From a virus, in the IMG/VR virus record IMGVR_UViG_3300046616_000358, positions 1 through 64,000 of that record: a stretch of DNA of 64,000 bases; one strand, 5' to 3'. Under the pieces are notes generated by a model. The model was given only the letters and a program-made list of their open reading frames with translations. It did no database searches and was not told the origin of the DNA. The translations under genes and the position numbers were made by a program. The first letter of the stretch is position 1. The number at the start of each line of letters is the position of its first letter. This document shows, one piece after another, positions 24,192 to 32,499 of this stretch.

Positions 24192-24578
24192 TCAGTAATA
24201 GGGGCGCGGTTCGGTGGTCAGGGGCGCCAGCCACAGTTGCTGCTGTTGCTGTTTCTTGCGGGTGCGGGCGCGGCGCTGGGCCTTCACCTGGTCCCAGGCA
24301 CCGGTGGTCTTGGCGTGGTCCTTCCAGCGTTTCTGGATCACGCTCTTGTCCTGCGCGATGCGCGGCGGCGGCAGCGGGGCGTCGGGGCCGGGGCCGGCGG
24401 CGTACACCGGGTAGAACGGGCCGTGGCCGAGGTCGGCCCAGCGGTCGATGTGGCAGTCGCCGGCGGCGTGCCGCTCGCTCACCTGCCTGGCCACGGTGGC
24501 GCGGGCCAGGCCGGTGCGGCGCTGCAGTTCGGCGCGCATGCCGGGCATGGCGGCCAGGATGGCGGCGGCGGTGCTCAT
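24192..24578 (-). CDS. Winged-helix DNA-binding protein (128 aa)
   Basis: Start ATG at 24576-24578 overlaps the previous stop. Residues about 8-45 (GMRAELQRRTGLARATVARQ) are a helix-turn-helix followed by a wing (CHIDRW). The C-terminus is basic with a Gln run. A regulator or replication accessory protein. Confidence 0.6.
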   Translation of the reverse strand: MSTAAAILAAMPGMRAELQRRTGLARATVARQVSERHAAGDCHIDRWADLGHGPFYPVYAAGPGPDAPLPPPRIAQDKSVIQKRWKDHAKTTGAWDQVKAQRRARTRKKQQQQQLWLAPLTTEPRPYY

Positions 24579-25162
24579 GCGGCAGCTGCCTGCGCGCTGG
24601 CGCGTTGCTGCGCCTCGCGCGCGTCCACGATCTTGACCGCCTCGGCGTAGGCGGCGCCCCACTGGTTCGGGGTGGCCTCGGCCACGCGGCGGCGGATCCA
24701 GTCGATCGCGCTGCGGGCGGCGGCGGTGTCGTGCTGGTCGAACAGGTGGCCATCCTCGATCTTGATGGCCAGGTCGCGCAGCCCGGTCGGGATGCTGCCC
24801 CAGGTGAAATTGCGCGCCACCAGCTCCAGCATCATGGTCATCGACAGGATCGCCTGGCCGATCGGCACCCAGTCGCGGTCTTCGTCGGACCAGAACACCG
24901 GCTTGCCGTCGTCGTCGACCGCTGCTTCGCCGGTGGTCTCGACGTCGTGCAGGAAGCCTTCCAGCGGCGCCATCACTTCGTCGATCTTGTGCTGGTTCAG
25001 TTCGTGGCCCAGCGGCAGCGCGTTGCGCCAGCTGGTCAGGGTGTTGCGGCGCTCGATCTCGCGCTGCTCGGCCACGGCGAAGGCGCGCGCCACGTTGGGC
25101 ACGGTCACGCTGGTCTGGCGCCGTTCGCCGCGGCGGCGGTTGGGTTTTTTATTACCTGCCAT
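24575..25162 (-). CDS. Conserved early-operon protein (195 aa)
   Basis: A basic N-terminus (NKKPNRRRGERRQTSVTV) precedes a helical domain with LPLGHELNQHKIDEVMAPLE and QAILSMTMMLELVARNF. Similar proteins occur near phage Ref and replication genes, but I know no function. Overlaps the end of the Ref-like gene. Confidence 0.6.
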   Translation of the reverse strand: MAGNKKPNRRRGERRQTSVTVPNVARAFAVAEQREIERRNTLTSWRNALPLGHELNQHKIDEVMAPLEGFLHDVETTGEAAVDDDGKPVFWSDEDRDWVPIGQAILSMTMMLELVARNFTWGSIPTGLRDLAIKIEDGHLFDQHDTAAARSAIDWIRRRVAEATPNQWGAAYAEAVKIVDAREAQQRASAQAAAA

Positions 25163-25733
25163 GGTCTACCTTGTACTGTTCTGGGTCCGGCAGCGGCTGG
25201 CCGTGCAGCAGGGTGTTGCGGGTCAACTCGAGCAGCGCGTATTCGCTGCCGTAGGCGGCCACGAAGCGGGCGCGGTCGGGGTGGCGGCTGATCTGGGCCG
25301 GGTCGGTCGAGTGCTGGTGGTGGCCGGGGTCGCACAGGCCGATGGTATGCTGGTGGCCCAGGCGGCGCCCGCCCTCGACGATGTGATGCACGGCGCACGG
25401 CACGTAGCCGCGCCCCTGCAGGCGGCACACGATGCAGCCCAGCTGGGCCACGGCGGCCATCCAGCGGCGGTCGGCGGCGGTGGGGGCCACCTTTTTCGGT
25501 TTCAGGGTGCTGCGCGCGGCCAGCGGCGGCGGGGTGGCGCCGGTGTCCGGCTGCGGGTCGCTCTGGTGGCGCGTGCGCAGGGTGTTCTGGCCGGCGCGGT
25601 TGGGGGCGCCCTGGCTGGGGCGCAGTTGGGTGCGCTTTAGCTCGCTGGTGCCGCGCGCCAGCGGGGTGCCGCGCGCCAGCGGGGTGGTGCTGGTCAGGCG
25701 CTTGGTGCCGGGTTTCAGGGCGGTGGTTTTCAT
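25152..25733 (-). CDS. Ref-like HNH nuclease (193 aa)
   Basis: Resembles phage P1 Ref, a RecA-dependent nuclease. After a basic Pro/Arg/Thr-rich N-terminus with a short duplicated LARGT unit come GCIVC, HHIVEGGRRLGHQHTIGLC and GHHQHS, the Cys/His metal and HNH residues of that family. The start is ATG at 25731-25733, overlapping the previous stop. It may help recombination during lytic growth. Confidence 0.75.
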   Translation of the reverse strand: MKTTALKPGTKRLTSTTPLARGTPLARGTSELKRTQLRPSQGAPNRAGQNTLRTRHQSDPQPDTGATPPPLAARSTLKPKKVAPTAADRRWMAAVAQLGCIVCRLQGRGYVPCAVHHIVEGGRRLGHQHTIGLCDPGHHQHSTDPAQISRHPDRARFVAAYGSEYALLELTRNTLLHGQPLPDPEQYKVDHGR

Positions 25734-26812
25734 TCGCACAACCCATAGGAAGATGCGCAGGCGGTCGGTTCTTCCAGCGCGGTGAGCAGGGAGAATTGTT
25801 TGCCGCCGCGGCTGGTCGTTGACCACTCGATCACGGCGTAGATATTATTGCTTTCGGAATAAGCTTTGATGTCACCCACTTGCTTGCCGCGTGATGGCGC
25901 CGGGATGAACGACGAGGCGGAGCGTTTCGATGCCAGCCCGACCAGTTTTTCCCATTCCGCGATGCGGTCCACATGTGCAGGGAAGCGCAGGGCGATTTCC
26001 TTCAGTTCGTCCTTGGCAGCGTTGATGCACGGCATGCAACCCACCCGGCCCATCCCCTGCTTGTACAGCGGGTTCGGCTCGATGCCCTTGCTTGCGCAGT
26101 AGGCAAAGACGTCCATGGCGGTCCATTCCACCAGTGGCCGGAAAATGTACAGGCCACCGCCGACCGCCTCAAACTTCCTGGCGTTGCGCCGGTTCAGCGA
26201 TTCATCGCGGCGCACGCCCTGCCAGCTGACCACTGTGTGCCCCTGCTCCATCAAGGCGATCTGGTAGCTTACCGCAGGGTCGCGCTTCAGCTGTTCGGTG
26301 CAGAACTGCGCCTTGCGCGAGGGGAAGCGGCCTTTCCACAGGCACAGGTCCAGATACGGGTTGCCGGTCGGGTACAGCACGGCCAGCGCGCGGCGCTTGG
26401 CCTTGTTGGTCCAGCGCACCTTGTGGCCGCCGCCGATTTTCACGGTTTTCTGTACCGGCTTGCCTTTCTTGTCGAGCACGATCACCCCGCAGCCGTCGCG
26501 CTTTGGCACCGGCGTGATGCCGTCGGCCTCGAACACGGGCCTGGTGTCGTACTGGCGCCGCACGCGCTGGTCGCGCGCGATGAACTGGCGCTTGGCGGCG
26601 ATCTCGGCGCTGAAGTCGGCCTTCAGGCGCACAATCGTCACGCCGGTGGCCTGCTCGAGGTAATCCAGGTAGGCATACACGGCGTCATGTTCGTTGCCGG
26701 TGTCGCAGAAGATGCCGCGCACGCGGTGCAGGCCGAAGCGCGTGATCGCCAGCAGCAGGGTGGCGGCGCTGTCCTTGCCGCCGGAAACGGACACGACGTG
26801 GATGATACTCAT
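25730..26812 (-). CDS. PAPS reductase/PP-loop family protein (360 aa)
   Basis: The PP-loop VSVSGGKDSAATLL (SGGKDS at 10-15) binds ATP, and GIFCDTGNEHDAV follows as in phosphoadenosine phosphosulfate reductase-like proteins. Later Cys residues (QFCTEQLK, GCMPCINAAKDEL) may bind metal or an iron-sulfur cluster. Phage members are common and their substrate is unknown; nucleic-acid thiolation or sulfur transfer is a family-level guess. ATGA overlaps on both sides. Confidence 0.8.
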   Translation of the reverse strand: MSIIHVVSVSGGKDSAATLLLAITRFGLHRVRGIFCDTGNEHDAVYAYLDYLEQATGVTIVRLKADFSAEIAAKRQFIARDQRVRRQYDTRPVFEADGITPVPKRDGCGVIVLDKKGKPVQKTVKIGGGHKVRWTNKAKRRALAVLYPTGNPYLDLCLWKGRFPSRKAQFCTEQLKRDPAVSYQIALMEQGHTVVSWQGVRRDESLNRRNARKFEAVGGGLYIFRPLVEWTAMDVFAYCASKGIEPNPLYKQGMGRVGCMPCINAAKDELKEIALRFPAHVDRIAEWEKLVGLASKRSASSFIPAPSRGKQVGDIKAYSESNNIYAVIEWSTTSRGGKQFSLLTALEEPTACASSYGLCE

Positions 26813-27273
26813 CGGGCAAGCCCCAGCGTCTGGGCGATCACGTTGTCGAGGTCGGCCTTGTTGTAGGTCGGCAGGATGTGTTTCAGCACCACGTCGATCA
26901 GGGCCGAAAACAGCGCTTCGCGGGTCGGCGCTTCCATGCTGTCGAAGGCCAGGCTCTGGGCGTTCAGGCGGGTGTTGCCGTCCGGGTCGGTGTAGCGCTC
27001 GTAGTAGCCGGCCAGAATCACCAGGTCTTTTCTGAGCTGGTTGAATTCCTTTTCGATCACGTAGCCCAGGTAGCGCGGGCCGGTCGGCTGCCAGGCGTCG
27101 AAGGCCAGGTTAAACAGCACCATCATCTTGCGGTGCAGGGCGATGTCGTTGGCTTCCTCGTAGCGCACCAGCACGCCGGCACCGCGCTTGATGCGGTCGA
27201 GCAGGGCGGCGCTCTGGGCATCGGCCGGCAGCAGGGTGTTGTTGGCGGCTTTGATCAGGACCAGTTCAGGCAT
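26809..27273 (-). CDS. DUF1367 family protein (154 aa)
   Basis: The pattern LVLIKAANNTLLPADAQSA, then LHRKMMVLFNLAFDAWQP, is that of DUF1367, a common early phage protein in the Nin region of lambdoid phages. A recombination-related role has been proposed for the region but is unproven for this family. Confidence 0.75.
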   Translation of the reverse strand: MPELVLIKAANNTLLPADAQSAALLDRIKRGAGVLVRYEEANDIALHRKMMVLFNLAFDAWQPTGPRYLGYVIEKEFNQLRKDLVILAGYYERYTDPDGNTRLNAQSLAFDSMEAPTREALFSALIDVVLKHILPTYNKADLDNVIAQTLGLAR

Positions 27274-28276
27274 GGAAAGCGCTCCCGTCCATCACGGCCT
27301 GCACCCAGACGGTGGCGGCCTCGACGTTCACGGCGTTGCCGTAGCCGCGCAGGCTGCCCTTTCGGTAGGCTTTGGCGCGTCGCAGGCTTGCGCCATCAAG
27401 TCCTGCCAGCTCCGCCAGTCGGCGTAGCCCGGGGCCGAGTGATCCCATGCCGGTGGCAAGCCCATCAGCCAGCGGGGATGAGCCGGGTTCAACTGGCCGC
27501 CATTTGCCATCCGTGCAGCCGAGCCAGTCAGCAGCTCGCCAGTAGCCGTTAATCGGGCCGGGCCGTTCAGTGTCAGGCATGCCACCGCCGCCAGGTCCGG
27601 CCCATGGTTGCGCATCGCTTCCGCGAGCGCGCCCGCCGTCGTGCGCACCCCTTTTTCCGCCAGCGATGCGGTGGGCGTGGGCCAGCCCGTCAGCCACGCC
27701 ACCCGCCCTAGCAGCGCGTTGATCGGCACGTTGTCGCACAGGGCGCCGTCCTTCCAGTCGCGGGTCGTCGGCGTTGCCCACCCAGTAATTGCGGTCTCGG
27801 ATGTGCGGCGCACCGACGCTCGCAGACGGGAACGGGATGGCCCCGAAGGCGTAACCCAGGCCTTCCATGTCAGCGTGTACAAGGTCGATCCAAGGGTCTG
27901 CGTCCTTGCTCGCAACCTGCTCTCCAACGACTTCTGTAGGGCGGTGCTCCTGGATGAGGTGGAGGAAGGATGGCCATAGGTGCCGCTCGTCAGCAAACCC
28001 AGCGCCTTCGCCTGCCGCGCTGAAAGGTTGGCACGGACAGGAACCGGTCCAAACAGGTCGATCGTCGCCCCAACCGGCACGCCGGAGCGCAAGGGACCAG
28101 ACGCCGATGCCGGCGAAAAAGTGGCACTGGGTAAAGCCGCGCAGGTCGGCGGGATGGACATCCTCGATGCTCCTGGTGTCGACCACGCCCGGCGCGATGT
28201 GGCCGGCCGCGATCAGGTTTTGCAGCCACTCGGCCGCGTATTTGTCGTACTCGTTGTAGTAGGCGGTGGCGCTCAT
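27266..28276 (-). CDS. DNA cytosine-5 methyltransferase
   Basis: A 336-residue protein with motif I CHFFAGIG (51-58), the catalytic [10 protein letters not shown] (Cys82), a motif VI variant VVGEQV where ENV is usual, [10 protein letters not shown], and a C-terminal [17 protein letters not shown] and LRGYGNAVN (motif X). It probably methylates phage DNA against host restriction. The ATG overlaps the preceding stop. Most of its length is also covered by a second reading frame with its own family features (27328-28161). Confidence 0.85.
   Translation of the reverse strand: MSATAYYNEYDKYAAEWLQNLIAAGHIAPGVVDTRSIEDVHPADLRGFTQCHFFAGIGVWSLALRRAGWGDDRPVWTGSCPCQPFSAAGEGAGFADERHLWPSFLHLIQEHRPTEVVGEQVASKDADPWIDLVHADMEGLGYAFGAIPFPSASVGAPHIRDRNYWVGNADDPRLEGRRPVRQRADQRAARAGGVADGLAHAHRIAGGKRGAHDGGRARGSDAQPWAGPGGGGMPDTERPGPINGYWRAADWLGCTDGKWRPVEPGSSPLADGLATGMGSLGPGLRRLAELAGLDGASLRRAKAYRKGSLRGYGNAVNVEAATVWVQAVMDGSAFHA
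27328..28161 (-). CDS. Overlapping reading frame inside the methyltransferase gene (277 aa)
   Basis: This frame encodes [64 protein letters not shown] and [18 protein letters not shown] recognise this series from stand-alone phage proteins often annotated beside Dcm genes. It is unlikely to arise by chance opposite an intact methyltransferase frame. Either both proteins are made or one frame is a fossil. The start is uncertain. Confidence 0.55.
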   Translation of the reverse strand: MSIPPTCAALPSATFSPASASGPLRSGVPVGATIDLFGPVPVRANLSARQAKALGLLTSGTYGHPSSTSSRSTALQKSLESRLRARTQTLGSTLYTLTWKAWVTPSGPSRSRLRASVRRTSETAITGWATPTTRDWKDGALCDNVPINALLGRVAWLTGWPTPTASLAEKGVRTTAGALAEAMRNHGPDLAAVACLTLNGPARLTATGELLTGSAARMANGGQLNPAHPRWLMGLPPAWDHSAPGYADWRSWQDLMAQACDAPKPTERAACAATATP

Positions 28277-28665
28277 GCCTTCCCCTTGGGCGGCCCGAAC
28301 AGATACGCATCCAGTTCGGCGCGCTGCGGCGGCGCCAGCTGGGGCGGGGCGCCCAGGTTGATCTGGCTGCGCTTATGGGGGCGCTGGGGCGCCGGCAGCG
28401 GCACGTCGGTGGCCAGCGGGCCGCGCCCGGGCACCACTTCGAAGCTGCCCAGGTGCGAGCCGGTCACGCCGCCTTGCGCGCGCTCCATCCTGATGCGACC
28501 CAGTTCGCGCAAGAGCAACGTGTAGTTGTTCAGGGTCGGCGCCTTGATCGCCAGCGCGGTGCCGATCTGCTGCGCGCTGCACTGGGGGTTGGCGGCAATG
28601 AAGGCTTCCACCCGTTCGATGGCGCGCAGCTTGCCGGGCGAAATCAGGTCTTTGAGCGCTTGCAT
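28273..28665 (-). CDS. Winged-helix protein (130 aa), early operon
   Basis: Residues about 10-65 (IERVEAFIAANPQCSAQQIG, TLNNYTLLLRELGRIR) make a winged helix like that of the 11492-11965 protein. The tail is Pro-rich. Probably a regulator; it lies directly after the Cro-like gene. Confidence 0.6.
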   Translation of the reverse strand: MQALKDLISPGKLRAIERVEAFIAANPQCSAQQIGTALAIKAPTLNNYTLLLRELGRIRMERAQGGVTGSHLGSFEVVPGRGPLATDVPLPAPQRPHKRSQINLGAPPQLAPPQRAELDAYLFGPPKGKA

Positions 28666-28721
28666 GTCAGTTCGCTATCACGGTGCGGGTGTTGCTGGAG
28701 TCCATGCCGGCCTCACGTTCG

Positions 28722-28919
28722 TTAGCGCGGTTGCAGGGTTTGTTGCGCCGTGTGCAGTTGCCGCAGCCGGTTCTCAATGTAAAATGACGTGCGCGTGCCG
28801 CGCTTGCCGGTCGCGATCATTGAGATCGTGCTGGGCGAGCAGTCCACCAGCTTGGCCAGGTCGTCGTGGGTGCGGCCGGGGGCCAGCAAGGCCAGTACCA
28901 CTGTTTTTAAGTCATCCAT
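28722..28919 (-). CDS. Cro-like helix-turn-helix regulator (65 aa)
   Basis: A single helix-turn-helix, THDDLAKLVDCSPSTISMIA, in a 65-residue protein facing the repressor gene. A minus-strand TATTAT (28924-28929) ends only four bases before the ATG, so the transcript could be nearly leaderless. Expected role: opposes the repressor and starts the early operon. Confidence 0.7.
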   Translation of the reverse strand: MDDLKTVVLALLAPGRTHDDLAKLVDCSPSTISMIATGKRGTRTSFYIENRLRQLHTAQQTLQPR

Positions 28920-29004
28920 ACGGTATAATACTCACATACGTGAAATGGTTTGACAAGAGGTTCTTCACGTATCCACGTAAAAAGTGTCTGACAGAGTGAA
29001 TTTC
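28920..29004. promoter_or_regulatory. Immunity switch with operator sites and divergent promoters
   Basis: CTCACATACGTGAA (28931-28944) is the main operator-like palindrome. Direct CACGTA copies at 28966-28971 and 28974-28979 form a second site. TTGACA (28950-28955) is a good plus -35 box, though its -10 is poor. TATAAT/TATTAT at 28923-28929 serves the minus side. Confidence 0.6.
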
Positions 29005-29427
29005 ATGATGAATACGGAAACAATCGGCGCCACGATCGCCGAGCGCTGCGTCTGGGCGCGTAACCGGCTCGGCCTGTCCCAAAAGGAACTGGCGCATCTG
29101 GCCGGAGTCTCGCCGGGGCTGGTCGGCAACCTCGAAACCGGCCGCGGCCAGACCGTGCGGCGCCTGACGGCGCTGGCGCGCGTGCTGCGCGTCGATCCGG
29201 TCTGGCTGGCCGAGGGAACCGGCACGGTCGTCCCGGTGGCCGAAGCGCAGCGTGCCGACTGGCTCGACCGGCTGCAGCTCAGCGAGGCCGAATTCGCGCG
29301 CGCGCTCGACTGGCTGCTTGCTTGGCGCGAGGCCGAACCGGCCACCCGCGATCTGATCGACAGCGCGTTCGCGGTGGCGGCTGGCGAACGGCGCGCCGCA
29401 GCACCGGCGCAGCAGCGGCGCGCCTAG
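29005..29427 (+). CDS. XRE-family prophage repressor, CI-like without peptidase domain (140 aa)
   Basis: N-terminal helix-turn-helix NRLGLSQKELAHLAGVSPGL followed by NLETGRGQTVRRLTALARVL. The C-terminal half is short and helical (SEAEFARALDWLLAWREAEP), with no S24 self-cleavage domain, so induction should not depend on direct RecA cleavage. I use the ATG at 29005; the second ATG at 29008 or the GTG at 28984 are alternatives. It probably binds the CTCAyATAyGTGAr sites. Confidence 0.75.
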   Translation: MMNTETIGATIAERCVWARNRLGLSQKELAHLAGVSPGLVGNLETGRGQTVRRLTALARVLRVDPVWLAEGTGTVVPVAEAQRADWLDRLQLSEAEFARALDWLLAWREAEPATRDLIDSAFAVAAGERRAAAPAQQRRA

Positions 29428-29431
29428 CGCC

Positions 29432-29605
29432 CTAGTTCGGCACCAGCCGCAGCACCGGCTGGGCCGGGTGGCGCGCGGCCAGTTCGTGCGCCAGCTTCAG
29501 CACCAGGTGGCGGTGCGAGGGCGCCACCGCCGCCACTGCCGCCAGCACTTGTTCCGCGACCCCCGGCACCTGTCCGGCGCGCGCGATTTCCTGTACGACG
29601 ATCAT
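29432..29605 (-). CDS. Small hypothetical protein (57 aa)
   Basis: Starts MIVVQEIARAGQVPGVAEQV after GGAG at good spacing. A mostly helical, Ala/Val-rich protein convergent with the repressor gene. Function unknown. Confidence 0.5.
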   Translation of the reverse strand: MIVVQEIARAGQVPGVAEQVLAAVAAVAPSHRHLVLKLAHELAARHPAQPVLRLVPN

Positions 29606-29869
29606 GCCTGCTGCTCCTGGCGGTGGGGTCCATCGCCTGTTGAAACGAAATAATCGGACAGGATTGACTTCCGGTTTGATCGGTGTCAACACCTGTAGGA
29701 GCAATCCTACTATGTCGCTGGGATTTTGCCTACTCTACCGCAAAGCAACATGTGTTGCCTGTTGCGTGTTTACCCATTCAAGGCTTGCCGGTTACGCTTG
29801 ACTTCGCTACTCATATACGTGAGGATTTGAGCGTGCCTTGTCCAGTGCCGTGTTCCGCCGGGGGTCATC
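29606..29869. promoter_or_regulatory. Regulatory region before the plus-strand recombination genes
   Basis: An operator CTCATATACGTGAG lies at 29810-29823, beside TTGACT (29798-29803). Further left are TTGACT (29664-29669) and an inverted repeat GTAGGA-GCAA-TCCTAC (29695-29710). This suggests repressor-controlled rightward early transcription. No convincing gene is seen in it. Confidence 0.5.
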
Positions 29870-30010
29870 ATGTATGGCAGCAAAGAGCAATTCCGTGCAT
29901 TCGTCGCCGGCGGCTATGCCGGCGCCCTGAGTTTCCAGCAGTACCTGGCGCTGGCTGGCGTGCTGCCGCCGGTCAACCGCCGCGCTGGCCGGCGCCGCCC
30001 GCCCCCTTAA
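29870..30010 (+). CDS. Very small protein (46 aa)
   Basis: ATG preceded by GGGGGT. The product begins MYGSKEQFRAFVAGGYAGAL and ends in a basic Arg/Pro tail. It fits tightly before the next gene. Function unknown; it is the first gene after the operator at 29810. Confidence 0.5.
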   Translation: MYGSKEQFRAFVAGGYAGALSFQQYLALAGVLPPVNRRAGRRRPPP

Positions 30011-30030
30011 TTCTTTTCCGAAGGTCTGCC

Positions 30031-30516
30031 ATGGATTCCACCCGCAGCACGGGGCTGCCCGCCGCCGCGCCGTTGCCGTCTGCCGCCTACTGGCGCGCCG
30101 CGCTCGAGGACGAATACCGGCTGGCCCAGCTGCTGCGCTGGGGCAACCTGGCGCGGCCCGAGGCGGTCGACGGCAGCTTCATGCTGATGGGTACCAACGG
30201 CAGCGCGCCCGGCGCCAACCCGCGGCTCGCGCGCACCTTCCTGCCACGCTGGCGCCGCAACTGGGCCAGCGCCGGCGAACTGGTGGCGCTGTGCGGGCTC
30301 AACCTGCAGCAGGGGCCGGAAACGGTGGCCGTCAGCGCCCGCATGGGCTATCCGGTGGTGGCGCGCTTTGCCGATTTTCCCAGCCATGACGCGGCCATCT
30401 GGTTTGCGCTGTGCCATGCGGCGATCGGCTACCTGGAAGCGCAGGCAACCGTGCAGGACGCCACCCGGGCGGCCCAGCTGGCGCAGCGCGCGGCCGGCAA
30501 CGGGGCGCGCGCATGA
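30031..30516 (+). CDS. Phage protein (161 aa), possibly DUF2591-like
   Basis: ATG with AAGGTCTGCC upstream. It contains LVALCGLNLQQGPETVAVSA and IWFALCHAAIGYLEAQATV. The order of short strands and a final helix recalls the phage ABA sandwich family (DUF2591), which is a tentative match. Its stop overlaps the Gp157-like start. Confidence 0.55.
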   Translation: MDSTRSTGLPAAAPLPSAAYWRAALEDEYRLAQLLRWGNLARPEAVDGSFMLMGTNGSAPGANPRLARTFLPRWRRNWASAGELVALCGLNLQQGPETVAVSARMGYPVVARFADFPSHDAAIWFALCHAAIGYLEAQATVQDATRAAQLAQRAAGNGARA

Positions 30517-31079
30517 GCAGCCTGTTCCAGATCACCGATGCGCTGCGCCAGGCCTTGACGGCGCTGGCCGAACCGGCGCCGAACGACGATGCCACCAGTG
30601 ACGACTACCAGCAGTGGCGCGCTGGGCAGCGCGAGGCCGAAGCGGTCGTGGCCCAACTCGACGTCGACCTCAAAGAGAAACTGCGCGCGTATGTGGCGCT
30701 GGCCCAGGAACTGAAGGTCCAGCGCGAAGTGCGCGAGGCCGCGCTGGACCGCATCAACGCCAACGTGATCAAGCCGATCCAGCTGGCGATCGCGCGCGAC
30801 AGCGCCAAGGAAGACTGGCTGTTGGCCACCGCGCAGGCGGTGATCGTCCAGCATGGCCTGGCGCTGCCGCTCAAGTACACCGAATTCACGGTCAGCCGCC
30901 GCAAGAGCCCGCCAAGGTGCGAAGTGCTGGACGTCAACGCGCTGCCGCCCGACTACCTGCGCCTGGTGCCGGCCGTGCTCGAGCCGGACCGGAAAAAAAT
31001 CCTGTCCGAACTCAAAGAGGGCGTGATCATCCCCGGCGCCGCCTTGGCACCCGTTACCTATTCGCTGACCGTCAAATGA
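30513..31079 (+). CDS. Gp157-like protein (188 aa)
   Basis: An N-terminal coiled coil (about 40-85) precedes a beta domain holding FTVSRRKSPPRCEVLD and LPPDYLRLVPAVLEPDRKK, the Siphovirus Gp157 family layout. These proteins occur with single-strand annealing proteins in phage recombination modules, as here. ATGA overlaps at both ends. Confidence 0.75.
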   Translation: MSSLFQITDALRQALTALAEPAPNDDATSDDYQQWRAGQREAEAVVAQLDVDLKEKLRAYVALAQELKVQREVREAALDRINANVIKPIQLAIARDSAKEDWLLATAQAVIVQHGLALPLKYTEFTVSRRKSPPRCEVLDVNALPPDYLRLVPAVLEPDRKKILSELKEGVIIPGAALAPVTYSLTVK

Positions 31080-31882
31080 ACGACACCACCATTCCCGATC
31101 CCGCCCCGGCCCCGGCCAGACGCCCCAACCAGGCCCAGCGCCGTGCGCTGGCCAGGCTGCGGGTGCCGTTCCCGGCGCACCAGGTCAGTACCAAACCGGT
31201 GCCGTACCGCGCCAATTCGCCGGCCGACTGGTGCCCGGAATGCGGCGAGTGGCACGCCTTGCCGGCCCAGCATTTATCGTTCGTCGGCCATGCGGCGCTG
31301 ACCCACCGCCTGCTCGACGTCGATCCCGAATGGCACTGGGAACCGCTGGCGACGGACGCGCGCGGCTTGCCGGCCTATGACGACAGCGGCGGCTTGTGGA
31401 TCCGCTTGAGCGTGTGCGGCATCACCCGCCTTGGCTATGGCGATTCACCCAATAAGTTCGGCGGCAACGCGGTCAAGGAACGGATTGGCGACGCCCTGCG
31501 CAATGCCGGCATGCGCTTCGGCATGGCGCTCGAACTGTGGCACAAGGGCGGCGCGCTCGAGGCCGAGGCGGCACCGGCACCGGCAGCTGCCACCGTGGCG
31601 GCCAGCGCCGCGGCCGTGGTGCCGCTGACGGCCGACGACGTCGCCGCAGTGCTGGCCGCGCTGGCGGCGGCGGCCGACCTGGCGGCGCTCAAGGCCGCGT
31701 TCGGCGATGTGTGGAGCCGGGCCGACGAGGCCCAGCGCATCACGCTCAAGGCCGCCTACGATGCGCGCAAGCTCGTGGTCGACCCGGTGGTGTCGCTGGC
31801 CGGGCCGGCCACGGTCGGGCCAGCCACGGTCGGGCCGGTGGTGCCGGCTGCGGCGCCGGCGCGGCGGGTGCGGCGCGGGTAG
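31076..31882 (+). CDS. Rad52-like single-strand annealing protein (268 aa)
   Basis: The core GHAALTHRLLDVDPEWHWEP, WIRLSVCGITRLGYGD and AVKERIGDALRNAGMRFG matches a phage family I associate with Rad52-type annealing proteins. A Cys pair (WCPECGEWH) lies near the N-terminus; the C-terminal third is Ala-rich and ends in basic residues. It is coupled to the Gp157-like gene. The family name is my recognition and was not checked by search. Confidence 0.65.
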   Translation: MNDTTIPDPAPAPARRPNQAQRRALARLRVPFPAHQVSTKPVPYRANSPADWCPECGEWHALPAQHLSFVGHAALTHRLLDVDPEWHWEPLATDARGLPAYDDSGGLWIRLSVCGITRLGYGDSPNKFGGNAVKERIGDALRNAGMRFGMALELWHKGGALEAEAAPAPAAATVAASAAAVVPLTADDVAAVLAALAAAADLAALKAAFGDVWSRADEAQRITLKAAYDARKLVVDPVVSLAGPATVGPATVGPVVPAAAPARRVRRG

Positions 31883-31900
31883 CGGGTTTACTTGGCGCAG

Positions 31901-32428
31901 TTAGGCCGTTAGGCGCAACAGGTGATAGCGATTGCGGCGGCCGATTCGCTCCACGTCGATCACGCCAGCCTTGGCAAGCGCGCGGATTGAGCGTTTGATC
32001 TGCGCGCGCGAAATCCCGGTCCGTTCCATGATGGATGGCATGGTTATGTTGACACTGCTCTTATTTTTATCGACGTGAATGCGCAGCGCGCAGTACACGG
32101 CAAAGGCCGTCGGCCCGATCTTGGCAATCAAGCCGCTGGCCACCAGACTACCCAGTTCCGGCTCGAGTGCAGTTGTTTCCAGCCGTGCCCGTAACACGCG
32201 CGCGTTATGTACCTGATTCCACTGCGGCCCCTCGGCCATGATTGCGTCGCGCTCAGCCACCAGGGCTAGATCGCGGTTCGGGTGATACTCGACGGTGATG
32301 CGCGCGATTTCCCCGCTCCACGCCGCGTCGCGCATGTGGGTTTCTAGCCGCGTGGCCGCCTTTAACGAAATGCCGACGTACAGTAAGGTGCCTTCTTGAT
32401 CGAAGTGTCGATACAACGCGGTCTTCAT
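31901..32428 (-). CDS. GIY-YIG nuclease fused to a Rep-like winged helix (175 aa)
   Basis: Residues 1-75 are a GIY-YIG domain: MKTALYRHFDQEGTLLYVGI supplies Y5 and the YVG triplet, and R, E and N residues follow (LETHMRD, VAERDAIMAEGPQWN). Residues about 95-175 are a winged helix (GPTAFAVYCALRIHVDK, SIMERTGISRAQIKRSIRAL, GRRNRYHLL) that resembles the N-terminal domain of the Rep-like protein encoded just upstream. ATG at 32426-32428 is the first codon of the fold. Possible roles: origin processing or attack on competing replicons. Confidence 0.75.
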   Translation of the reverse strand: MKTALYRHFDQEGTLLYVGISLKAATRLETHMRDAAWSGEIARITVEYHPNRDLALVAERDAIMAEGPQWNQVHNARVLRARLETTALEPELGSLVASGLIAKIGPTAFAVYCALRIHVDKNKSSVNITMPSIMERTGISRAQIKRSIRALAKAGVIDVERIGRRNRYHLLRLTA

Positions 32429-32499
32429 CGTTCCCGACGCTCCCAAGTTTCGTACTTCACGCGATGGCTTACACCCAAATGCGCCATCATGACGCGCCA

